From Globodera rostochiensis (taxonomy: Eukaryota; Nematoda; Chromadorea; Rhabditida; Heteroderidae), in the NCBI GenBank assembly GCA_018350325.1, contig JAEVLN010000013.1:62001-126000 (forward strand): a DNA stretch of 64,000 bases, in the 5' to 3' direction. How positions within the stretch are numbered: the stretch's first letter is position 1; each line of letters begins with the position of its first letter. The position numbers were made by a program, and so were the translations under genes. Of the stretch, positions 26,761 to 39,300 are shown in pieces. Below the pieces are notes generated by a model, which saw only the letters and a program-made list of their open reading frames with translations, made no database searches and was not told the origin of the DNA.

Positions 26761-27766
26761 TGCAAAAAAATTTATCAATGAAGATTAAAGCATTCAACTG
26801 TTTATAATCTCAAATACAAATAATTTACTTAAAATTGCAAGGAATAATTATTATAATGTTTCTTTTAATTATGTAAAATGACAAAAATTAAATCAAAAAA
26901 TGGGCCATTTCTAATCCTAAAAAGCTTTAAAAATTGCCGTATTTTTAAATTTTTGTTGCAATCAAAATCGCCATCGGAAAAATTTTCGAAAATCCATGCG
27001 AGCAATTTTCCAACCCCGAATTGTTGAGGAAAATTGTTGGTAGAGAGAAATATGATTGAAAAAGTATATTTCATGCCAAAACAAACATTTTATTGCTTTT
27101 TGAACATTTTGTAAAATGTCCTTATTTGGACCCCAAAATATTATTTTTTGCCTTTGATGTCCTTATTTTTGGAAATGTTCGATGCTCACCCTGATATAAA
27201 TCAATATTTGTTAGCTTTTTGATTGCGGACAAAGTTTCAGTAGAATATCATGCCCTTTGGACAACTATTTATGGAAACCTTCCAAGCGTAACTCTGTGAT
27301 TAATATAAGATTTTGCTCAATAAAAAAGATACATTCTCGGTCCCCAATCCATATTTTCTTTCTTTTTCCTCCCAATCGATGATTCACCCAAATTGTGTAC
27401 TAAAAATAATTGCTTCGCCCCGCCCCTCTAAAGCATAAAAACTTAAACACTAAACGACATTGCAAACAATAATTTGATATAGAACTAACACAATTTTTAA
27501 CGTAAATTCCTTTTGAAGTCCACGATTTACGCCACGAATTAAATTATAGATGCAATTTTTTTTTAGCATTAAATAAAAAATACTAATATTTGCGTATAAA
27601 ACTAATTTTGTCGCGACTGCAGCGCGAAAATGCTGTATAAATATTTTAATTCTCAGCTGACTATGCAAATGATAACAAATGATTGGTAATTTCAAAAATT
27701 ATGAAATAAAACAAATATAAAATCAAAAGCAAATTTAATGGTTAAAAAACAATAAAAACACACTAA
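26761..27766. other. AT-rich sequence with a possible transposon end
   Basis: A GC-richer patch at 27,320-27,430 has no clear frame. The 27,116-27,193 segment is listed separately. Minus-strand frames at 26,865-27,074 and 27,450-27,695 have flanking composition and are not called. Confidence 0.45.
27116..27193 (-). mobile_element. Possible DNA-transposon terminus (CAGGGTGAGC type)
   Basis: Read on the minus strand the segment begins CAGGGTGAGCATCGAACATT and carries the subterminal word AAATAAGGACAT twice with about 40 bases between. CAGGG starts with internal direct repeats are usual for hAT-like ends. I found no matching opposite end in the window, so this may be one end of a broken element. 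Confidence 0.25.
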
Positions 27767-27898
27767 AATTTGGATACCGCAAACAACCCCTACGAGGAAA
27801 AAGCTGCTCATCTCAGCGCGAGTGGTGGATTCACGGGGACTGCGAAGCACGTATTATCAGAAAATATTTATCTAATAATATTGATTAGCGGAACTTAA
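27767..27898 (+). other. GC islet open in all three + frames
   Basis: About 90 GC-rich bases in an A-rich block. The frame starting after TAA reads LDTANNPYEEKAAHLSASGG and FTGTAKHVLSEN with about 60 percent G or C in third position, and a GTATTA donor-like site follows AAGCAC. The other two + frames are also open across the islet, so the reading frame is not settled. Exon or transposon scrap; no family recognised. Confidence 0.22.
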
Positions 27899-28762
27899 AA
27901 AATTAATATTACTCAATAAATTAAAATTACCAGAGGTTTAAACTTAATAAAAGAAAAAACATTAGTATTTAATTATAATTATAAATTTAAAAACGCTTAA
28001 TTCAATTTCTTTTTATTAAAAACTAAACCATATTTAAGATAAAGCAGTTAAAAACAAAAAAAACACACTAAAATTTAGTATCGGAAAACCAAACTAAAGA
28101 ATTTGGACAACGAGATGGCTTAAAAACAAAAAAAGTTTGAGCAGGAGAACATATTAAGTGTAAATTGCTAAAAGCTTTTAAATAAAGACATGTGGCAATT
28201 TGAGAAAAAGGAAAAGAAATAATAAAATTTTATTAAGACAAATATTCCCATTTAATTATAAAGTGTGTTTTATTTTCTGAATTTTTTAAATTTTCATAAT
28301 TTTATTTATAAGGGTTTTAATTATGTAATGGCTAGATAAACAGTGCATAGTTATCGCATCGGAAGATTATAAATATTAAAAGGACAAACCCTAACAAAGA
28401 GCAATTGTTGAGTTTAAACGTTACATAAACTTTACCGCATGAAGATAAAATATTTAACAAAGACAGAAAAATAATAAAAAATTTTTTATCAATTAATTTA
28501 TAATCATTTTAAACACATGAAATTGAATCATAAAAAATAAAATGTGAAAAATTAAAAAGAATATGAAAGAATCGTCTCATAAAACAATAAATTTTTTGAA
28601 AATCAAAGGTGGAAGCCTTAGTGATTCGATTATTTTAGCTTTAATTTGCAGAAGCCTTTAATTGCCATTTACAATCAAATCAAAATTATTTTTTAACTTA
28701 ATTAAACTTTGGTCTGTTATAAAAAATTTTTTTAAATAATATTATTTTTTGTTTTGTCTGTT

Positions 28763-28794
28763 CTGTAAGAACAGTGTAAACTGTTCTTAGACAG
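28763..28794. other. Perfect 10-bp hairpin
   Basis: TAAGAACAGT, loop GTAA, ACTGTTCTTA (28,766-28,789), extended by CTG/CAG across a two-base bulge. It stands alone in AT-rich DNA. There is no U tract or flanking gene to make it a terminator. It could be the centre of a small palindromic element. Confidence 0.6.
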
Positions 28795-29044
28795 TTCCAA
28801 CTTAAAAATTTTCCGAGTGAAATTCAGTCTGAAATTTTATTGATGATGCATTGGACAAAGTGAAGATTTATGAGGGCTTTTTAAATAATTGATCTTGATT
28901 TTTAAAAATTACAAAACAAAAGAGTCACTTCTTAAATTTAATGAAACAAATATTTTATGCCTTCAAAAAATACAAATAAAAAGATAAAGTATTTTTAAAA
29001 TTAACATATGAGTTCATAAAAAGAGAGAAAAAAACCATTTACAC

Positions 29045-29095
29045 AGTCCGAGGTTCGAAGTTTGAACCCACAGCCCCAGGCATTACTCACCATTA
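29045..29095 (-). other. B-box-like tRNA-related fragment
   Basis: The minus strand contains GGGTTCAAACTTCGAACCTC, close to a pol III B-box (GGTTCRANNCC) and itself partly palindromic. T-rich tracts lie on either side. No A-box at the right distance is visible. It may be the tail of a tRNA-derived SINE. Confidence 0.22.
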
Positions 29096-30198
29096 TACAA
29101 AAAAAAATTAAATAAAAAGAATAAAAAAGATTTTCAATCGAAATTTCAGCTTGAGCCGTACAATGTTTTACATATACAATGTTTTACATACATTTAATTA
29201 ACTTTCTTTGAACCTCATTTTTCGGTTTAATCTTAAAAGGATTGGTGCGTTTTGTTAAATCCGCTGTTATCTTCAAGCTCAAAGGTTATTAAACTAAATT
29301 TTTAAACTGCGTTAATATGTTATAGGTACTAATATTAAATTATATATTTTTTTGTTGCTATATTATACTATATTAAATACTAGCTTCAATTTAATTTTTT
29401 AATATATTATGTTTATTTTAAATAATTATTTATTTACTTTAATTAATATTTACATTTAAATAAAATGATAAAACCCAGTATATTTAATCATAATTGGTTT
29501 TTAAATAATAGTCCTTCGGGTGTCCATCTGCGGAACTCGAGCCATTCTTACTGCTTTGCGGTGCGATGATATGTCGCCGGCTTACTATATTTAATTATGC
29601 TATTATTTAGGCTCAAAAACGTATTTGATTTTTTTTGAATGGAGTTTGATTCTTTAAAAATTTATACAATCGTGAACCGATATTGTTGAGAGCTTCCTTT
29701 TTTCCTTCGCCTTTTAAATTGTTAAGAAGTTTTTCTTTTTTTCCTATTTTTTAAATTACTTTTAGTTTTTAAAAACTATATTTTAATTAGGCAACAAAAA
29801 ATAATATTCTTTGGACTGTCCATGGTATAGTATATTAAACACAATTTGTTTTAGCCCATTGAAAATCATAATAATACAATTGGAACAAAATAATAATAAT
29901 AAATATGTAAAAAATAAGCGGAGGTATAATGTAGAACAAAATAATAAATCCAAAAAGCATTACTCGTTTATCAATGATGCTGCAATATTATTTAAAGAAA
30001 TTTATTATATCCGAGCCATAAATTTAAATTCAAAAAATATTAATATCAATTATTTAAATAATATGCTCCAAAAAGTTAAAAAAGAAACTAAAAACAAAAC
30101 GTTTGGTTTTATAACCAAATGGCTATTATTAATATTCATGGTTTCTTAATTAAAGCCGTTATTTTTAAAAAAGCAACATTTTTTTATATTAATAAATA

Positions 30199-30785
30199 AT
30201 GATTACAAAATTGAGAATTCACGATAACTCACTTAGTAATATTTTAATATATAAAATAATTAGAAAAATTATTTCAATCTTGGTGCATTGCTTGTATCGT
30301 GGCAACAAACGCAAGCGTGCTTCTGTGGCACCCCGAGCAATAAACAGAGAACCGAAACTTGCTCGAAAACATTGTTTGTCCGTTTCTGGCCGACAAATTA
30401 CCTAATGTGTATGAATAGCTGTCGATTAATGCGTCTAATAAAAATTGTAATATTTCAAAAATTGTTTTTGCAGAAACTATTTACTTACATCATATAAAAA
30501 GAGAACGTTTTAGCCCCCAATTAAGACAGCCATTGATTATTATTTACAAATCAAAAATTTCATCAATTAATGATACAGACAGATATTTAACAAGAAAATA
30601 GGTTTAAAACAGCGAGAAAGTAGCGGTGAAACAGTGTTAAAGTATATCAACGAAGTTGTAAACCATACACTTGGCAAAATAATGAGTTGCAACATATTTT
30701 AAGAAAACATTTACTAACTATAAATACAATAAACTTTTTACAAAATAAAAACTTGTTAAAAATTCATTTATAAATTTTTCAAGGA
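30199..30785. other. Spacer with a GC islet open in several frames
   Basis: The islet at 30,285-30,420 is GC-rich. One + frame reads YRGNKRKRASVAPRAINR and ends at TAA; another reads QQTQACFCGTPSNKQRTE and is longer, reaching 30,497. The minus strand is also open here. No splice pair decides between them, and no family is recognised. Confidence 0.3.
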
Positions 30786-31022
30786 ATGAAGGATCAAGAT
30801 GAAAATAAATTTATAAACATTTTAAGACGTAAGCAAACCCAACAAATGCATAAAATAACAAAATCCACGCTGGTCGATTGCCTGGAATTATGCGCGGATG
30901 GGGCTGTACCGCCCTTAAAATCAAATACCATTAAATCCCAAAACAAAATTTCACACATTATTCTTAGCATCATTGAAAACTGGAAACGTGGCAATGATTG
31001 CTGCAATCTGCTTAAAATTTAG
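30786..31022 (+). CDS. Possible 78-codon ORF over first tandem unit
   Basis: The ATG lies in unique sequence just left of the tandem array and the frame runs into the first unit. It contains KSTLVDCLELCADGAVPPLK and a C-terminus ENWKRGNDCCNLLKI. In units two and three the unique start is missing, but the same frame is open from an internal ATG at about 31,631 and 32,417. The antisense strand is open over the same islet in all three units, so strand is uncertain. There is no known motif; four cysteines are present. Confidence 0.22.
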   Translation: MKDQDENKFINILRRKQTQQMHKITKSTLVDCLELCADGAVPPLKSNTIKSQNKISHIILSIIENWKRGNDCCNLLKI

Positions 31023-32770
31023 ATGCTAATTTGAAAACTTAATTGTTATCACAAAAGTAAAATAACAAAATTCCTTAAAAAAGATATTTTGCAAGCATTA
31101 TAATAATTCTTGTTATTGCCATGAAAGAGTTTAATTAAAACAATATAACAATAATAAAATATTACATTAGGCTTGGTTCTAAAAATTTGAGCTTTTCAGT
31201 GATTCTTAAAAATATGATTTTTTTTAGCTATTTTTGATGATGTTTTTTTCATGTGTCGGATTTAGATCGGTTCTGATAATTCATAGCAGCTCTATAACAT
31301 TCATTAATGTGAATTTTATTTTTTAATCATTGTGTATAGGTAACATTAATTTAAAATTTCTATTTTTAATTTTTGGGTTGCAAATTTTGAGTGAAAGTCA
31401 ATGTAATCAACTATGTTTAATATAAAAAGCAATTTAATCTTTTAATACATTTTCATTCCTGATTTATAATTAACTTGTACCTTAATATCTTTGGATAGAA
31501 ACTTTGGTGCGTAATCAGAACTTGACATCTTTGTATCTAAGGTCTTACTTATATTAATTTATAGTTCACATACCTTGTAAATTTATACAACTAAATTTAT
31601 AAACATTTTAAGACGTAAGCAAACCCAACAAATGCATAAAATAACAAAATCCACGCTGGTCGATTGCCTGGAATTATGCGCGGATGGGGCTGTACCGCCC
31701 TTAAAATCAAATACCATTAAATCCCAAAACAAAATTTCACACATTATTCTTAGCATCATTGAAAACTGGAAACGTGGCAATGATTGCTGCAATCTGCTTA
31801 AAATTTAGATGCTAATTTGAAAACTTAATTGTTATCACAAAAGTAAAATAACAAAATTCCTTAAAAAAGATATTTTGCAAGCATTATAATAATTCTTGTT
31901 ATTGCCATGAAAGAGTTTAATTAAAACAATATAACAATAATAAAATATTACATTAGGCTTGGTTCTAAAAATTTGAGCTTTTCAGTGATTCTTAAAAATA
32001 TGATTTTTTTTAGCTATTTTTGATGATGTTTTTTTCATGTGTCGGATTTAGATCGGTTCTGATAATTCATAGCAGCTCTATAACATTCATTAATGTGAAT
32101 TTTATTTTTTAATCATTGTGTATAGGTAACATTAATTTAAAATTTCTATTTTTAATTTTTGGGTTGCAAATTTTGAGTGAAAGTCAATGTAATCAACTAT
32201 GTTTAATATAAAAAGCAATTTAATCTTTTAATACATTTTCATTCCTGATTTATAATTAACTTGTACCTTAATATCTTTGGATAGAAACTTTGGTGCGTAA
32301 TCAGAACTTGACATCTTTGTATCTAAGGTCTTACTTATATTAATTTATAGTTCACATACCTTGTAAATTTATACAACTAAATTTATAAACATTTTAAGAC
32401 GTAAGCAAACCCAACAAATGCATAAAATAACAAAATCCACGCTGGTCGATTGCCTGGAATTATGCGCGGATGGGGCTGTACCGCCCTTAAAATCAAATAC
32501 CATTAAATCCCAAAACAAAATTTCACACATTATTCTTAGCATCATTGAAAACTGGAAACGTGGCAATGATTGCTGCAATCTGCTTAAAATTTAGATGCTA
32601 ATTTGAAAACTTAATTGTTATCACAAAAGTAAAATAACAAAATTCCTTAAAAAAGATATTTTGCAATGCGCATTATAATAATTCTTGTTATTGCCATGAA
32701 AGAGTTTAATTAAAACAATATAACAATAATAAAATATTACATTAGGCTTGGTTCTAAAAATTTGAGCTTT
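30807..32770 (+). repeat. Tandem repeat, 786-bp unit, 2.5 copies
   Basis: Units start at 30,807, 31,593 and 32,379, exactly 786 bases apart. The third is cut after 392 bases, at gagcttt. The first two copies look identical. The third has one 3-base insertion (tgc, near 32,668). Sequence before the first unit and after the last is unrelated. Each unit holds a GC islet near its start and AT-rich sequence after it. The near-identity means a very recent duplication, or an assembly choice in a longer array. Confidence 0.95.
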
Positions 32771-33713
32771 ATTCACTTATTCATTTTTAAAATTTTGAAG
32801 GACGCAAAATGGCCCAAAGCAGAAATATTTTTTCATTTATTTTAATATTAGTTCTTTATTTATAAATAAATAATAAAATGCTTTTATGTCACGGTGGCTT
32901 TATTTTTCAGAGTTAACATTTACCTGATTTTTTTTCTTAGATAATTGTTAAATAATTTCCTTTAACCAATTAGAATAAACTTTAAAAATAATTTTTTGTT
33001 ATCAAATTATTATGTATTTGATTATCTAATGCAAACTATTTTTATTTGATATTTTATATAGTTTTGCAATAATTGCGCCCGGTTTGATTTTCATCTAGTT
33101 TCCATGGTCAGTCGGCTGATGCGCAAAGTAACTTAGTTTTATTGTCAATGTTTTTCTAAAAAAACATTTTTAGGGTTAAAAAAAAATGACTTCTTTACGC
33201 ATTGTTTAATTTATTATTGGTATTTTTCTCAAGCGTAATTTTAATGATTATATTTATTAATGATTTTGTTATCATTTTATTGCGCAGTATCACAGCTTGT
33301 TAAATAAACGGTGTAAATAGTTGTAACATTTGCGTATAATTTTGTTAGAGTTGAATGAATTCTAATAAACGACCGCACTGGTCGTAACATATTTTTTAAC
33401 ACAATTTTTACTAAGTTAGCACCCATCTTGAAGTCTTTTTATTTTTTATCACTTAATTTGGTTTTATTTTTATTATGTATTTTCAAACTGCGCGCGTTAA
33501 AAATGCAGGTTTGTATTTATGCGACAAATTTGAAACAGCTTTGTAAAAATTTCTTTCAATTTTTAAACTTTACATTGAATAAATCTTTATATTTGTTAAA
33601 TTGGTATTTTTATTATTTTTAAAGGCAAATATTATTTTTATGTTTTATATTACATAGAATTCTTTAAAATATTTATAGGCAATATCTTCAGACTATTTTA
33701 TTTTTCATAAAGG
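32771..33713. other. T-rich block, no gene seen
   Basis: T-biased + strand. GC-richer words lie at 33,075-33,130 and 33,365-33,390. The frame at 33,428-33,622 is phenylalanine- and leucine-rich from T-rich composition and is not called. Confidence 0.5.
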
Positions 33714-34073
33714 CTAAAAAATCCTTAATTGCGACCAATGGCACACATTTTTTGATCTGCACGCTTTCAGGGATTCCGCTTCAATCCATGTTGCTGCTAA
33801 TCCCGTATTATATTTATCTTCAAATAATATCAATTCTTTCCATACATTTTTAAAATCCCCCCGAAGGTCCAGAATCAGCATTTGGTTTTCGATGATAATC
33901 CCTAAGAAATAATCGTTTGTTTATTTTATAAGAAATTTATATTTAAAAGATATTTTTCTAACGCAAGTTATTCTATATAACTCTTTAACTTTTAATTTAA
34001 AAACCCATCTATTCCGCGCAATGTGGTCAATCAAATTTAATTTCGCCCAGCACACCGTTTTATTTATTAAATT
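33714..34073 (-). pseudogene. Coding-like region, one in-frame TAA, function unknown
   Basis: On the minus strand one frame stays open for 119 codons apart from a single TAA at 33,921-33,923. The upstream part (50 codons) includes VCWAKLNLIDHIARNRWVFK. The downstream part (68 codons) includes GIIIENQMLILDLRGDFKNV and TGLAATWIEAESLKACR, and ends at TAG. Competing frames of the downstream part have stops. A good 3' splice signal (TTATTTCTTAG) lies just downstream of the TAA, so the TAA may be in an intron and 33,714-33,902 an exon; otherwise this is a broken gene. No ATG start and no family recognised. Confidence 0.35.
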
Positions 34074-36211
34074 TTATTTATAATTTAATCAATAGAATGA
34101 ACTTTTTATAAAATTTATTTTAAATTATTTTATTCATTGTGTTTTTAATGTGTATTTATATCCGAGGCTAACAGGATTTTTTTAATGTTGTGTTTATTAA
34201 TGTTTAACTTATTTTTCCCGATCGTCTTCGGCCGGTCTTGAGGCCGCCTTACGTAGCTAACCGACGGTGGGATTGGGCGCGCCGCCGGCACTTGCAAGTA
34301 AATTTGTTAAAATTATAGCTTTAATTGAATTAAAATCAAAATCAGTTTTATCAAATTAGATTAATTACTTCTTTCAATTATGAAAGTAATTTTATTTTAT
34401 AGATCTGTATTTAATAAATTTATTTTTTTGGGTTATTTAGGAGAATAAAAATATTATATGTTTATGCTTTGTTTATATTTGCGTTTATTATTTTTTGGCT
34501 AGTGTTTTATGTAAGACTTAGTTAAATGATGCGGCTTTTTTAAAAAATAAGTAATGTCTTTTACATTATCTTATTTTTATTAAAATTTTTTAAATAAAGA
34601 AATATATTTTGAATAGCAATGCATTAATATTGAAAGCTTTGTTTTAAGGATTAAAAGCTTTTATTTGTATTCTTTTATAGGTGCCGTCTATATGATTAAT
34701 ATGTAGAAACTAGTTTTTGATGAAAATAGTTACTTTTATATTTTATATCCGAGTTTTTGAAACAGTTTGCTTTTCGGGCTCAAATACTTGATATTTAAAA
34801 AATTAATAGAAGATTTTGTTTACAAAGAAGGCCTTATGAATATTTATTAATTCATGACGCAGCATAATTCAGCATAAAAAATAAGCTTGCTTTCAAATTT
34901 TTCAGCACTCTCGAATTATAAGCTTGGGTATATTATAAATAAATATTTTTATTATTTTACTTTTGTTTTATATAAGACTTACTAATAATTTGTATTATAA
35001 TATTATTAAATTCAACTTTTGTAAAATTTAATGCTCATTTATTTGCTATCAGAATCTGTTTAGCCATGCACCTTTTAAAATTAATTACATTTTATAGTTT
35101 GAACATTTTCCCCATTTCTAATTGAGCGTTTTAATGCGCCTTTTCCTTTCGGCGCGCAATGAATTTATGAATTAAATAATTTTAAATTCAAATAAGATTA
35201 AGAACAATAGTTTTAGCCTTTTTTGAAAGAAAGTTAATAAAAAACAGAAGTGTAGAAGAATTAGTTAGAGATATAATGCCAAGTTTGAAATAAACATATT
35301 CAATTATTTACTTTTTGTTATTTATTGGACGGGTTTCAGACTCCAATGATGTTTTCTTCGAATAAGGCTTTTTCAGATTCAATCATTATGAATTTCCTTT
35401 TTTTGTTAACTTTGTAAGCTCTTGCACAGTAAATAACTTATCTAAATTATAATTGTTATTTAATAAGATCATCAATTATATTTATTTTATTTATATTGTG
35501 CATATTTTCAAATATTTAGTGTCATTGCGCTGTTCTTGAATAAATTTAAATCTATTTTTCCAAATAAATCCGGGCGCTAGTTAAAATATAATTTTTAATG
35601 ACGTGAGCAATTTATAATTTTTTTTCCTTCTCATATGGCAGTTTATTATTTTTACTAATAATTGCCGCCGACATACTTTTTGTTGTTTTCAAGTCGGCCT
35701 GCGACCGTGGTTAGCTGGTTGGGTTACTCTTGTAACAACTTCTTTGGCCCGATTAACGTAGATTTATTTATTCACAACTTTTGTAATTTACAAATGTTAA
35801 CAGTAACATTTAAGTATATTTAACTTTAAAGGGTATTATTTACGAATAAATTTTATGAGTAAATGTGAAAAAATTTGATCAATCTGATTCAAACATTAAG
35901 TGCAAAAAGATAGCTTCTTCTTGTACGCTCGATCACACTGTATAACTAAATTGGTTTTTTTGATTAGCTAAATTATAATTGTTTACCAGTTATTTAATCA
36001 TTAGTTGATCACTTCGTTTTTCAATTTTATAATCATATTTAGCGCTAATGATGACCATTCACTTTCTAAATATATTGCATATGTAACAAGTTTTTCTTAT
36101 ATTTTTAAATCTTTTTGTAAAAAATTATATACCAAATTAAAATTATTGGGAATGAACTCAAAAAGTTAGTACTATTTAAATTTTAAAAAAGATATAACTA
36201 AACAAAAATAA
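34074..36211. other. T-rich block with GC islets
   Basis: The islet at 34,205-34,300 is strongly GC-rich and open on the minus strand (VPAARPIPPSVSYVRRPQDR) and on one + frame that runs to a GTAAAT donor-like site. A second islet at 35,690-35,760 is open in two minus frames. Neither is decisive. The + strand stays T-rich to about 36.15 kb. Confidence 0.4.
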
Positions 36212-36344
36212 TCGCCGTTCGGCATTGAGACTAAAGAAAATTTAATAAATACAGAAATTGGCAATAATAAAATTTTAAATAAAAGAGAGATTACTGAAGA
36301 AGAGTGGACAATAAGTTCGTCCAGTGGAATGGAGCGTGGCGCGA
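36212..36344 (+). other. Candidate exon with strong GT donor
   Basis: A + frame of 44 codons opens after TAA at the point where the strand turns A-rich. It ends at a near-consensus donor, GCGCGA|GTAAGT. The peptide contains SPFGIETKEN and KREITEEEWTISSSSG, and its last third is much GC-richer than the flanks. No convincing acceptor is seen upstream, so this would have to be a first exon or extend further; there is no ATG near its start. No family recognised. Confidence 0.28.
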
Positions 36345-39300
36345 GTAAGTTGTTTTTTTTTTTGCGAAAAGTAGTTAAAGTTAAGGCGTAAATGGATCAA
36401 ATTCCATGCATTTTTGGCACCCGAATAAACGGTTGTGGGCGATAATTTTACTAAATTATCAAAAAATAAAGCAACGAAAAATAAAAAATGTATAATCAGA
36501 ATTTTATATTACTTTTCTAATCTAAAATTATAAAATGTTTATCATAAAAAATTTCTAAATGAAATGTTAACAAAAATAGTTAATTGAAACAGTTATTGGA
36601 TGCAAAAAATAAACACTACGCCCAGTTTACCTTAAACAAAAATTCGTAGATGGACGGGAACTGTATTAGAAAACTACAATAAGCAAAAAGTATTGGCTAT
36701 AAATAATCAAATAGATTTATAAATTTGATTTGAATTAAATCATGTTAAATTATATGAAATGCCCTATATAAATTTTATCTTATATAAACAGTCAAATACA
36801 GTAAAATAGCTATTCAACCATCAACGAAGTAAGGAAACTGTAAATATCAAATAAACCATCAACAAAAGCCATTTACACAATAAAAAATCACACCTAGATG
36901 ACTTCGGAAAATATTTTAAAAAGAAACTAATAATTAAAATTTTTTGTTTTCATATTTTACTAAATTATTTGGTTAATTATTTTTTATAAACTTAATGCTT
37001 TATTTGAAATATGTATTAAACATAATTTGTATGCATTGGTATACAAGCCAGAAAGGCTGTGCATAATTGAATTTGTTTTCATAACTCCAGCAATTTCGTC
37101 ATTATTATCTATCTTAGTTCGAATATATTTTAAAAAATATTTGGTGTGATTTTTAATAAATCTATGTTATGTTATTTATTAAATAACCTAGATTTTAGAC
37201 AATTATTATTTTTAATATCCCTGCTTTCAAAGATTTTTTTCAATTTTAATTGGCATAATCTCAATACAAGTTAGTTTAATTCGCTGGGCTACTTAATTAA
37301 TTTACTTTACTTTTTAGTTGGTATGGCATTTTATAATCTTTGTTTAAAGAATTTATTGTTTTTTTTAAATTTGCATATTTATTTCAGATGATCTGTTTTT
37401 CAATTAGTGATAAAAGGGCATTTTAAAACTATATAAAAATCCATTTATATATACTTGAATATGATTAATTGTCTTCTGTGAGACGAATGACCCAGATCAT
37501 TCTTTGCACTTGTTTGGAGTTTTTTATTTATTTTCTAAAGTGCAACCTAATTAATTCTGACAATATAAATAATTACTATTAAAATCAACATACTTAATCT
37601 AATAACAAACCCATACTTAAACCGCTAAATTTATATATAATTCATAATGCTTAAACACATTTTAATGATCATTCTTGAAGATGGAAGAAGTTTAGAAACT
37701 TTGTTTACTGTGATCACCCGCGATATTTCTGGGCATGATCGAACAAGGAAACAAGGCCCATTTTAACACCTTGGAAACCTGTGCGCGATATGTTTTTTCA
37801 AAATTTGTTGAGTTAAAAAAATCTAAATAAAGATAATATCACAAAAATTAAAAAAATTCATTTAAATTAATTGATAAGCCACAGCGTGCGACAAGTTCTG
37901 GCATGCGGACAATGTAAGAAGTCAGTGAGCGAATTTTTGCATATGCTCAAAAACAAAAAATTAATTAATTAAAAACGTACTATTAAAATTATATTATTAT
38001 CAATAATAAATTAACAAAAGTCCTCCCTTGGAGGTTTAGGAAATCCAGGAAAATCTTATAAGCAAATAAATTATTAATTCCTAAATATAAATTCCTAAAA
38101 AACACACTTTAGGTCAAGGTGAAAGAAATTGGCCAACTTTAAACAAAGATATGAATTTTAAAAATATAGTGAATTTGTAAAGAATAAATAAAAACTCAAA
38201 TCTAAAAACGGTAAAAAACGTAAAAGATATGTAAAAAAGCTGCCTAAAAATAATTTTTAAACAAAACCATAAAGGCATAAAAAATATATAAAAACCAATA
38301 ATGAAATCATTGTATTTATTTATAAATAAAAAGAAAGAATGAAGCAAAGATATTATAAGCGGCCATAAAAAATGGGCAACCCTAATTAAATTGGATAAAA
38401 TAATTAAATTTGGGTCGCGAATGCGAACCTTGGAAATGTTTAAAATCAAAGACAAGTTTATTTAATCTAATTATTATTTTTAATTCTTATGGACTCAATA
38501 ATAGAAAAGATCATAAAGTTGTTTTAGAATTTCGGAAAATCAAAAATTATTAATTAAACAAAATAAAATCCTAAATTTTCTCAACAATACAAGAATTACT
38601 GTCTGAAGAAACCAAAGCGGTCAACGCACCAAACATGGTTTTATTTAGTTTCTTAATTATAGCCCCAAGCTTTTAATTTAGAACACATCTTAAATTATTA
38701 AAGTTGTATCTGATCTATTTAAAAATTAAATTAAGATATTTAAAAGTTGATAACAAAGATTTTATAAATAGTTGGCAAGGCGCATAGACTTACTTAACTT
38801 TACTCATCTCCGTTATGAGTAAAAATTACTGACTTTAATTAATATACTTAAACTTTATGAAGTGTTTAAATGTCGGCAATATGATTCGATATAAATTGAC
38901 TCTGTTCTCAATTCATTTAATGTTCAATTAACAAGAATCTAAACCTGAAAAAATCATTCGGTTTCTAAAATAAAAACAAACCGAAAATAATAATAAATTA
39001 AATAATAGAAATTTTATAAATATATTAACGCTAAAATTCCTTTATAAAAATTATTCTAAAGCCATTTAGTGAATAAATTGGAATAATAATAGCTATTAAT
39101 TTGATGTTTTTAGCATGCAATAAAAATTTATGCTTGAAATGTTTTTTCCGAAGAGAAGTACTATTATTCAAATTTTTGAATTACAGATGCTTTGATCACC
39201 TTTCTTAAAAATGCATTAAATTTAACATTTAAAACATATCTATATTAAAATATAATAAAATGAAAAAAAAATTTATCAGAAAAATAGGGTGTTATAGTAA

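Larger units (their letters stand above)
27899..30198. other. AT-rich sequence with hairpin and tRNA-like piece
   Basis: A-rich to about 29.14 kb, T-rich to 29.8 kb, then A-rich. A GC islet at 29,510-29,585 is open in several frames on both strands. A 112-codon frame at 29,811-30,149 starts from a non-ATG codon, is asparagine- and lysine-rich and matches the flanking composition; I do not call it. Confidence 0.45.

Noticed and set aside
29811..30149. A 112-codon + frame
   Set aside because: Non-ATG start and asparagine/lysine-rich low complexity in an A-rich block.
38114..38455. A 113-codon minus-strand hydrophobic frame
   Set aside because: Composition equals the surrounding A-rich + strand read backwards; no GC rise, motif or splice context.
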